44,524 nucleotides of DNA, from contig CADBOZ010000089.1 in NCBI GenBank assembly GCA_902796515.1, positions 1 through 44,524 of the forward strand. The letters run 5' to 3'. Positions 17,703-24,901 of this stretch are shown here, one piece after another (position 1 is the first letter of the stretch; the number at the start of each line of letters is the position of its first letter). Made by a program: the position numbers and the translations under genes. The notes beneath the pieces are model-generated. The model was given only the letters and a program-made list of their open reading frames with translations. It searched no databases and was not told the origin of the DNA. This DNA comes from an uncultured bacterium (GTDB taxonomy: Bacteria > Cyanobacteriota > Vampirovibrionia > Gastranaerophilales > Gastranaerophilaceae).

Positions 17703-18593
17703 ATGAAGAAAATTTTTATATTATTTATAACTTTATTTTTATTTAAAGCGGGTTTACCTGCGTATTCTTTAAATCTTGACTTAAAATTTAACAATAACAA
17801 AGAAATTCGAACTCTTTTAAAAAAATATGACAGGGCTTTAAAAAAACACGATGTGGATACCATAAAATCCTTCTTTGACGAAGACTACGTGAGTGCGGAC
17901 GGTTTTAGCCTTGACGATTACACCACAATGCTTAAAAAAACCTACGAAGCATATGAAAATCTTAAATACTCAACAAAAATAAACAATATCACCGCTTATG
18001 AAAACTGGGCACTTGCTCAAATGTCTGATAAAACAAAAGCAAAAGTATATTTTGATAAAAAAGTAAAAAAAGATGCCATAGTCGGAATACTGGACGGCAA
18101 AAGCTCATATGTTGTATATTTAAAAAAGACGCCAAAAGGCTGGAAGATAGTATCCGATGATGTATTATTGGAGGAAACATCCCTTAAATACGGCATTGCA
18201 AATAAAATAGATATGAACCTTATAACGCCCGTTTTTGCGGAAAACGGGAAAGAGTACGATATATCTTTAAAAATGGATATGCCGGATGATATTATTGCAC
18301 TCGCTTCATTATCAAGAGAGGAAGTTGTATATCCGCCCGTCGACTCCGAAGAAAAATACAGAAAATTTCCCGAAAGCGGAGAATTAGAAAGACTTGTCAG
18401 AGCGAATGACAAAAATTTAAACGAATATGCCGTTGCTTCGGTTGGTTTTACAAGAGTATCAATAAGTGAGGCACAATTAAAAGCAAGAATAGAAGTTCTC
18501 GGAATGGCGTATATAATGAAAAGAATTAATACCAAAACACCTTTTGTCGTTTCGGTAAATAACATTAAAAAAGGCAGCGATGATAAAAATTAA
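17703..18593 (+). CDS. Exported NTF2-like/SnoaL-type domain protein
   Basis: 296 residues with a signal peptide (1-22) and a good aaagga ribosome site. Residues about 30-150 look like an NTF2-like fold of the DUF4440 kind: an opening helix IRTLLKKYDRALKKHDVDTIKSF, an aromatic/acidic pocket segment, and closing strands WALAQMSDKTKAKVYF and KTPKGWKIVSDD. Such domains bind small ligands or act as scaffolds. The last 140 residues have no match that I know. The end overlaps lspA by 14 bases, so production of this protein and the lipoprotein signal peptidase is linked. No lipobox is seen here, so it is not itself an obvious lipoprotein. Confidence 0.75.
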   Translation: MKKIFILFITLFLFKAGLPAYSLNLDLKFNNNKEIRTLLKKYDRALKKHDVDTIKSFFDEDYVSADGFSLDDYTTMLKKTYEAYENLKYSTKINNITAYENWALAQMSDKTKAKVYFDKKVKKDAIVGILDGKSSYVVYLKKTPKGWKIVSDDVLLEETSLKYGIANKIDMNLITPVFAENGKEYDISLKMDMPDDIIALASLSREEVVYPPVDSEEKYRKFPESGELERLVRANDKNLNEYAVASVGFTRVSISEAQLKARIEVLGMAYIMKRINTKTPFVVSVNNIKKGSDDKN

Positions 18594-19077
18594 AGATAAA
18601 AAAGCTTTTATTTTCTATTTTTTAATGAGTATAATTTTTCTTGATTTCGGAAATCAAATAAGGAAAATAAGCTATTTTCCGCCCTTTAAAGATATTAACA
18701 ACCCTGTTTTTCAAATCATGCATCTGAATAATACCGGAAGTGCTTTTAACTTATTTCAAAATCATGCTACGTTTTTGAGTATTTTCGGAATAATTGCCGT
18801 TTTTATAGCATTTATATATGTTTCAGTTAATTTATCTTTTAAAAACGATAAACTTCCTCTTTTTTCCATAACCGTATTTTCGGGCGGCACTCTCGGAAAT
18901 CTTATTGAAAGATTGCAATTCGGATATGTTATCGACTATATTAAATTGAATTTCATAAATTTTCCCGTTTTTAACGCTTTTGATATAATGATTTGTACGG
19001 GTATATTTTTGTATATTGTGTATGCTCTGTTTTTGGATAATTCCGATAAAGCGATAAAAAATAATGGAAACAATTAA
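18580..19077 (+). CDS. lspA: Lipoprotein signal peptidase LspA
   Basis: 165 residues with four membrane helices. It cuts the signal peptide of diacylglyceryl-modified prolipoproteins in the cytoplasmic membrane. The family motifs are present: NNTGSAFNLF (50-59), GGTLGNLIERL (102-112) with Glu where Asp is usual in NLIDR, then G-YVIDY with catalytic Asp119 and FNAFD with catalytic Asp135. The catalytic aspartate pair is intact; NAFD replaces the more usual NIAD. The gene overlaps its neighbours by 14 bases on both sides, placing it in a tight operon with an RluA-family enzyme, a common pairing for lspA. Confidence 0.95.
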   Translation: MIKIKDKKAFIFYFLMSIIFLDFGNQIRKISYFPPFKDINNPVFQIMHLNNTGSAFNLFQNHATFLSIFGIIAVFIAFIYVSVNLSFKNDKLPLFSITVFSGGTLGNLIERLQFGYVIDYIKLNFINFPVFNAFDIMICTGIFLYIVYALFLDNSDKAIKNNGNN

Positions 19078-20029
19078 AATAACTAAAGAAAACATTAAAA
19101 AAAGATTGGATGTCTTTCTTGTTGAGTATCTGAAAAATGATTTCACAAGAGCTAAAATTTCAACATACATTGATGATAATAATGTTTTTGTAAACGGAAA
19201 GCCTCAAAAATCGTCCTACAAATTAAAATCGGACGATATTATTTCTTATGATATTGATGGTTTAAATGATTTTTTTAATGAAGATAAACCGCTCTTACCT
19301 TTTGAATTTAAGCTTGATATAAGATATGAAGACGATGATGTTATAGTAATAAATAAACCCAAAAATATGCTGACTCACCCGACATCGTATGAAAGAGAAA
19401 ACACATTATGCAATGCTCTTTTGTATCATTGCAAAACTCTGTCGGATATAGGAGGAAATACAAGACCCGGAATTGTACACAGGCTTGATAAAAATACATC
19501 GGGACTGATTGTTGCCGCAAAAAACAACAATGCTCATGAAAAACTTGCTTATCAAATTAAAGAAAAAATTGCAAAAAGAAAGTATTTAGCTCTTGCACTC
19601 GGCGAATTTAAAAATAAAGAAGGAATTATTGATAAACCGCTTTTGCATTATATAAAAAACGATGTAAAAATGGTGGTTTCCGAAAATAATGAAGGGCTTA
19701 AAGCCGTAACTTTATATAAAGTGCTTCATCAATTCAAAGGGTGTGCACTTGTCGAGCTTGAACTGAAAACCGGACGAACACATCAGATAAGGGCGCATTT
19801 ATCCTCAATCGGCCATCCCGTATTCGGAGATGAATTATACAATTCAAAACAATATCAAAAACAGGAATTTAATAACCTGAAAACAACAGGACAGCTTTTA
19901 CAATCCTATTATTTAAGTTTTAATCATCCTTCAACGGGTAAACAACTGGAATTTCAATTGGAAGAAAAAGATTTCAGCGAAGATTTTGTTAAAGTTTTAA
20001 ATTTTTTAAGGAGAAATAATGAATATTAA
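19064..20029 (+). CDS. RluA/RluD-family pseudouridine synthase
   Basis: 321 residues. The N-terminal S4 RNA-binding domain (about 8-70) starts with KRLDVFLVEYL. The catalytic domain follows with motif HRLDKNTSGL and nucleophile Asp142. The late motif KTGRTHQIRAHLSSIGHPVFGD is typical of enzymes that modify 23S rRNA. The S4 domain plus length match RluD, which acts at the helix 69 uridines, but the exact target cannot be told from sequence alone. The gene overlaps lspA by 14 bases and the next gene by 11. Confidence 0.93.
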   Translation: METIKITKENIKKRLDVFLVEYLKNDFTRAKISTYIDDNNVFVNGKPQKSSYKLKSDDIISYDIDGLNDFFNEDKPLLPFEFKLDIRYEDDDVIVINKPKNMLTHPTSYERENTLCNALLYHCKTLSDIGGNTRPGIVHRLDKNTSGLIVAAKNNNAHEKLAYQIKEKIAKRKYLALALGEFKNKEGIIDKPLLHYIKNDVKMVVSENNEGLKAVTLYKVLHQFKGCALVELELKTGRTHQIRAHLSSIGHPVFGDELYNSKQYQKQEFNNLKTTGQLLQSYYLSFNHPSTGKQLEFQLEEKDFSEDFVKVLNFLRRNNEY

Positions 20030-20249
20030 TTTTGAACTTTTTGATGCATGCTATATGCTTGCAGGTTTTGTTATCGGTTTGGTTTTATCTTTTATTTATA
20101 TTGCAAATTTAAAAAAGGAAATGAAGCTTTTAAAAAGACAATACGAAAAAAAATCAATAGGCGCAGATGATTCTTCTTTAAGAGTTAAAACTCTTGAAAA
20201 TAAAATCAAAACCCTTGAAACGGCATTAAAAAAACAAATGGAAAATTAA
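20019..20249 (+). CDS. Small membrane-anchored coiled-coil protein
   Basis: 76 residues: one transmembrane helix (about 12-29, AGFVIGLVLSFIYIA) and then a charged coiled coil (30-75) with heptad-like leucines. A aaggag site lies within the end of the pseudouridine synthase gene. The layout resembles LapA-type and other small inner-membrane scaffold proteins, but no family motif is visible. It is the last gene of this run, and its stop is one base from the stop of the convergent HD-domain gene. Confidence 0.7.
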   Translation: MNINFELFDACYMLAGFVIGLVLSFIYIANLKKEMKLLKRQYEKKSIGADDSSLRVKTLENKIKTLETALKKQMEN

Positions 20250-20250
20250 T

Positions 20251-23200
20251 TTAATCTCCGAAAACAAAAAACGGAATATCATGTCGAAGAGCATATTCTC
20301 TTAAAAAATATGTTCTTTCCCATACCGGATATTCCGCTCCGGATGATTTTTCATATACAGTCCTTGATGTTCGGTTTAAAAATTGAACGGGGTTACCCGT
20401 ATTCTCTTTATTTGAATAATTATATGCATATACTGCCATCGGCGGATAAGGGTTTGTTATATACATTTCATTGTATTCTCTGTTACCGTGCCTTATATTT
20501 GAATTTATTGAAGCAAAAGCTTTGATTATATTATCCCTTAATTCTTTCGGCTTAATTTCGGAAAATGACTTATTTTCGTTTTCTTTTATAAAACTTACAT
20601 ATTCTTTCGAAGTCATCCCTGTTCGTTTTTTTATTAAATCGGATATATAACATCTGTCCGAATGCCTTCTTCCGTTATAAAGATAGTTATCTTTAAAAGT
20701 TTGAATGCTTTTTTTCATGCCTGAGCCCGCATCGGTATCTCCCCCGCCATGAATAAATTTTGTCGGGCAATTTAATATAATCCCCTGCGGTCTGAAAAAT
20801 CTGTACTTTGACTCGGGACGCTCGGCATAACTTACCGATAGAAGTGCATCCGAATCAACAAGCGAAAATACATCGAAATTTGCAAGCTGGTCATCTCTTT
20901 CAAGCCCGTGTACAAAAAATTTAATATTTCCCGTATTTACCTGTTCATGGGCAGGAGTTGTCAGCTTAATTCCTCTTGAAGCGGAACCCTGCGGAAAACC
21001 TATTTTCTCCCATGTTTCGTTTCTTACTTCGTTATATTTTACTATAATAAGTCCGTCACTATCTTTATATATTCCTTTAAGGTTGGTTGAGCCGTCTTTA
21101 TTCACTCTTGTAATTGCTTCATTTATTCTTGAAGCGGAAGGAAATTTTGTAACCGGTAAAATCGGCTGAGTTTCTTTTAATCCGCTTATCAACTGCTTCA
21201 TCTCGTTTCCGAATACTTCCGCACTTTTACCGAAGCTTCTTGTTACTCCGTCAAAATTGGTTCTTCCCTTGCCCGAATCCTTATTATGGAAGGAATTATC
21301 TTTTTTTACCGCCATAAGGTCTGCATGGGTGAATATTAAAGATAAATCGAGCAAATTATCATGTCTTAAATCATAAGCAGCCGACTGAAGATTTTTTTCC
21401 AAATCGTATTTATCTTTTGAACTGTTTACTTTAGCCAACCATTCATGTGTTTTAATTAATGTATAGAGCTTATATTCTTCATCAAACGTCAGTTTGAATT
21501 TTTTTGAAATGTAATAAGCATCAAAACTTCCCCTTTCAGGATGCAAGCTATCTCCATAGCCTTCTTTTTTTGTTATGTCGTGCAATAGCGAAGCTAAAAG
21601 CAGAATTTTTTTATCCGAATTTGTTTTTTCACGATTAAACTCAGGGTTTTGAGCGATTTTTTGCATTACCTTAAGAGAATGTTTAAACACATCAAAATCA
21701 TGTGAGCCAAAACCGATTTTATTTCCGATTTCATCAACATTTCCGGATTGAACCTTGCCAATTAAGGGTCTTAGTTCGGGTAATGCCGATATGATTTTAT
21801 TCAGTTCTGTTTCTATTTCTTTATTGTTACACTCTACAGGATTATTGTTTAAAAATTCGTTCACGTTATCTCTTATTCTTCCCGTCAGACTTTTTAATTT
21901 TTCATCTGTTTTTTCATCATTCAAAATCGGATACCCGACTATAGAATATCCTGTTTTTGCTCTGTCATCAGGGGTAAGATTAAATTGAAAATAATTAAAA
22001 ATATCCTGTACCTCGTCAGACGGCAGGTTATATGTTTTTAGTAATACATCAAGAATAAAATCATCTTTTGAATATTTTTGAGTTATTTTTAAATCGTTAA
22101 ATTCCTTGTCCGATAATTTTGAAAGTTTATCCGAAAGGTTAAAAATTGAAGAATAAAATTCATAAGTTTGGGCATTATCTAATTTGTTTGTTTTGATACC
22201 GATTGACTTAACTAGTTTTGAAAGCAAGCCGCAATATTCCTCTCTGCTTTTCGGAATAAGAGGAAATAATTCGTTTATATCTTCGGGCAATAAAGGTAAA
22301 GAGGTATTACTTTCCAGAAGTTTATTCAATAAATTCTTTTTTACATAATAAGGAAGTTCTTTTAAATCTCGTTTTTGGTACATATCAATAAATTTAGAAG
22401 CAACAAGAGTATCATCCAAAAACAATTTTGATGCTTTTTCAAACCCTATTGTTTGGTTAAGTTTTACTATATCTTCATATTTTGCGCAAACACTGTCAAC
22501 CCCGCCGATAATTACAAAGATTTGAAACGGAATAATATTTTTATCGTCCAAAAGTGAAATTACTTCTTTGCATGACTCTTCGTCACAGCAATAGCTTGTT
22601 AATGCGGGGGCAAACTCCATAAATCTGTTATCAAGAAGAAGTTCGGCATCACGGTATACTCTGTCCAATATTTTTTTGTCGTAACTATCCTGTATGTGCA
22701 TGGTTTCACAAATTAAAAATAATGCATTGTAGACAGCTTCGGGATTTGAACGTATTTTCTCATTCTTTTCAATTATATCTACAACTCTTGTTACATTTTT
22801 GCTTTCCTCGCATAAAACAACTTCATTAATAATTTTTGCAAACAATTCTTTTATTTCATTGTTTTTTATAATTTCTTTTGAAGAAAATATTTTCTTAATA
22901 ACCGCTGATTTAGCCCGCATTTCTTCTTCATCCTGAGCATATATACTATCCTCATCATAAATTGCATCAATAAACTCGGGATTTGAATAAAATTCTTCAT
23001 GCTTCAGTAATTCACATAAAACATCAATTGTATACCTGTTGTAGGAAGCAGACTTAACCATGTAGTTGAATTTATTAAAATGCGAAAGCTCCAATTCAAA
23101 AAATTTATCGTTTCTTATAATATTATTTATCGCCTTTACGGTTTTATCCGTAGTTGCATCGCCAAGCAAGCTTTCCGTACGTGAAAATTTTTCATAATCA

Positions 23201-23937
23201 TCATATATTTTTTTATCTATGATTGCTTTTGCAGATTCAACACCGAAATTTTTTGCTATTTGAAAAATCCTCGGTATTCTTTCCGAAAACACTTTATTTT
23301 TGTACAGTTCTTCTTTTGATATCTTATTTATTATTTTTACTATACTGTCTGTATCATGACTACTCCTGTTTGCAATGCGGAGAATATCCGTCATATCCGC
23401 TATTAGCGCTTTGTTTTTGCAGAGTCCTTCACAGGCTAAAATTTTATCCGCAACTCTTACCATCGGTTTTACTTCATCCGCGGAATAATGTTTTCTTTTC
23501 AAATTTGTATCCGCAAAAATCCAACTTGCAAATTTTTTAACAAAATCATGATTATTGTACAGACAAGGCTTGCTAACCACTCTATCAAGAAGAAATATAG
23601 AATTATCGGAACGTCTTTTTACATCAGATAAACAGTCTTTTAAATCGTTTTTTGCAAGTTCATTCCTTATTTTGGAAATTTTTTCTTCAATTTCTTCTGC
23701 ATATTTTTTGTATTCATCTGCCGTAAGCTCCGCAGGCATTCTTAACGTATTACCCGTAAAAGAAATTGTTAAATCAGCTCTTTTGATGTTGCTTAAAGCT
23801 TCAAGCGAGCTTACTTCAAAAGAATTAACTTCATTAAAAGACTTTTTGTATAAAGTTCTTTTTCTGTTTAATTCGGGGGATATAAAATTATATTCATTGC
23901 ATATTTTCATAAGTTTAAACAACTTTGCCGTTAACAA
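20251..23937 (-). CDS. Large HD-domain protein of unknown substrate
   Basis: 1228 residues. Residues 1-700 are charged helices, possibly helical repeats. Residues about 745-900 form an HD phosphohydrolase domain: His753 (VFKHSL), His786-Asp787 (LLHDITKK), further His in SLHPERGS and IKTHEW, and a closing Asp in THADLMAV. Metal-dependent cleavage of a phosphoester or nucleotide is therefore likely. The last 300 residues are mixed alpha/beta with conserved-looking stretches (FVHGLERDDQ, SYAERPESKYRFFRPQG, IHGGGDTDAGSG) that I cannot name. The longest frame starts at TTG 23937; an ATG at 23910 giving MKICNEYNF is an equally good start, and neither has a clear ribosome site. No signal peptide. 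Confidence 0.75.
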   Translation of the reverse strand: MLTAKLFKLMKICNEYNFISPELNRKRTLYKKSFNEVNSFEVSSLEALSNIKRADLTISFTGNTLRMPAELTADEYKKYAEEIEEKISKIRNELAKNDLKDCLSDVKRRSDNSIFLLDRVVSKPCLYNNHDFVKKFASWIFADTNLKRKHYSADEVKPMVRVADKILACEGLCKNKALIADMTDILRIANRSSHDTDSIVKIINKISKEELYKNKVFSERIPRIFQIAKNFGVESAKAIIDKKIYDDYEKFSRTESLLGDATTDKTVKAINNIIRNDKFFELELSHFNKFNYMVKSASYNRYTIDVLCELLKHEEFYSNPEFIDAIYDEDSIYAQDEEEMRAKSAVIKKIFSSKEIIKNNEIKELFAKIINEVVLCEESKNVTRVVDIIEKNEKIRSNPEAVYNALFLICETMHIQDSYDKKILDRVYRDAELLLDNRFMEFAPALTSYCCDEESCKEVISLLDDKNIIPFQIFVIIGGVDSVCAKYEDIVKLNQTIGFEKASKLFLDDTLVASKFIDMYQKRDLKELPYYVKKNLLNKLLESNTSLPLLPEDINELFPLIPKSREEYCGLLSKLVKSIGIKTNKLDNAQTYEFYSSIFNLSDKLSKLSDKEFNDLKITQKYSKDDFILDVLLKTYNLPSDEVQDIFNYFQFNLTPDDRAKTGYSIVGYPILNDEKTDEKLKSLTGRIRDNVNEFLNNNPVECNNKEIETELNKIISALPELRPLIGKVQSGNVDEIGNKIGFGSHDFDVFKHSLKVMQKIAQNPEFNREKTNSDKKILLLASLLHDITKKEGYGDSLHPERGSFDAYYISKKFKLTFDEEYKLYTLIKTHEWLAKVNSSKDKYDLEKNLQSAAYDLRHDNLLDLSLIFTHADLMAVKKDNSFHNKDSGKGRTNFDGVTRSFGKSAEVFGNEMKQLISGLKETQPILPVTKFPSASRINEAITRVNKDGSTNLKGIYKDSDGLIIVKYNEVRNETWEKIGFPQGSASRGIKLTTPAHEQVNTGNIKFFVHGLERDDQLANFDVFSLVDSDALLSVSYAERPESKYRFFRPQGIILNCPTKFIHGGGDTDAGSGMKKSIQTFKDNYLYNGRRHSDRCYISDLIKKRTGMTSKEYVSFIKENENKSFSEIKPKELRDNIIKAFASINSNIRHGNREYNEMYITNPYPPMAVYAYNYSNKENTGNPVQFLNRTSRTVYEKSSGAEYPVWERTYFLREYALRHDIPFFVFGD

Positions 23938-23980
23938 AAATTTTTTGTAATTTTATAAAAAACGTAAATAAAAATTTTTG

Positions 23981-24097
23981 CCTGTATTAACAGGGTTTTC
24001 AATTCAATATAATCAATGTTGGGAACGATTGTTAAATTTTGTAACAAAAACCTGTTTTTTTCTAAAAAAACCGGTTAAATATGCCGATAAATATAAT
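23981..24097. promoter_or_regulatory. Palindrome-rich divergent control region
   Basis: Three inverted repeats lie in the 185 bp between divergent genes. The first is CCTGT-ATTA-ACAGG (23981-23994). The second is TTGTTA/TAACAA with a 7-bp centre (24029-24047). The third is a 28-bp near-perfect palindrome at 24049-24076 with arms AACCTGTTTTTTT and AAAAAAACCGGTT around CT and a single mismatch. A TATAAT box at 24092-24097 follows and has no good -35 box; the large palindrome covers that position, suggesting an operator or activator site for the gene at 24123. Confidence 0.45.
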
Positions 24098-24122
24098 ATA
24101 AATCCGGAAAGGCATTAATTAT

Positions 24123-24431
24123 ATGGGAAACAAAAACAATTTATCAAACGAAAACAAACTGGCTGATATGCTGAGAAGCGAAGTTTTAAAAAACTCGCAG
24201 ACATTTGTAAAACAGCCCGAAGAAAAACTCGATTTATCCGGTATTGAATATGTTTCAACCAAAGATAAACCGTACATCTCTCCCATTATGACAATGAGCG
24301 AAGATGAAATACTTAATTTTGTTGAAAGCTTTGAAGTAGCTGAACTTGCAACATTATCGGTTGCGGAACTTAACAGAATAGGTGAAGTTCTGGGTGTTCC
24401 TCCCGAAATTTTAACCGAAGATATGGAATAA
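24123..24431 (+). CDS. Small acidic protein of unknown function
   Basis: 102 residues, acidic, no signal peptide or membrane helix. The first 60 residues look disordered and polar; residues 58-102 look helical and compact (SEDEILNFVESFEVAELATLSVAELNRIGEVLGVPPEIL). A gaaagg site lies 10 bases before the ATG. The last base of its stop codon directly abuts the stop codon of the convergent gloA gene. The unusual palindromes upstream suggest dedicated control. I recognise no family. Confidence 0.7.
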   Translation: MGNKNNLSNENKLADMLRSEVLKNSQTFVKQPEEKLDLSGIEYVSTKDKPYISPIMTMSEDEILNFVESFEVAELATLSVAELNRIGEVLGVPPEILTEDME

Positions 24432-24809
24432 TTACCTTTTTTCGATTAATTCAATTTGATTTCCGTCAGGGTCAAGCAAGAAACATATTCTTGTCTTGAC
24501 TTCCGGCATATAAAAAGGTTCAATTTCAAATTCATATCCGAGATTATGCATTTTTTTGGTAATAATTTCCATATCATCAACTTCAAATGCAAAATGTCCG
24601 AATGCATCTCCGTTTGAATATCCTGTTTTCGGGATGCAATCATTAACGGTTAATTCTATTTCAAAACCGGTGCGCTCATCCTTTAAATATAATAAATAAC
24701 AATCTTCAAGACGTATTTTTCTGTCTTCTTTTAGCCCGAGAAGATTACAGTAAAAGTTTATTGCTTCATCAACTTTTTTTACCCTTATCATTGCATGTAA
24801 AAATTTCAT
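24432..24809 (-). CDS. gloA: Glyoxalase I (lactoylglutathione lyase family)
   Basis: 125 residues, a single-domain VOC-fold enzyme with two beta-alpha-beta-beta-beta units. Metal ligands match GloA: His5, Glu52 (FEIELT), His72 (FGHFAF) and Glu120 (NQIELIE). Length and ligand spacing fit the Ni/Co-dependent short class. It turns the thiol adduct of methylglyoxal into an S-lactoyl thioester. A good aggaagag site precedes the ATG. No glyoxalase II or glutathione synthesis gene is nearby, so the thiol used is unknown. Confidence 0.9.
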   Translation of the reverse strand: MKFLHAMIRVKKVDEAINFYCNLLGLKEDRKIRLEDCYLLYLKDERTGFEIELTVNDCIPKTGYSNGDAFGHFAFEVDDMEIITKKMHNLGYEFEIEPFYMPEVKTRICFLLDPDGNQIELIEKR

Positions 24810-24901
24810 TTTCTCTTCCTGTTTAATATAAAAGTACTATATTCAAACTATTTAAGTAAAAATATCTTTAAAATGCAACATCTTTATATTAAAATATTCG
24901 A

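Noticed and set aside
18017-18565. 182-residue open frame on the minus strand
   Set aside because: It is fully antisense to the exported NTF2-like protein gene, rich in Ser/Phe as expected for a shadow frame, and has no ribosome site.
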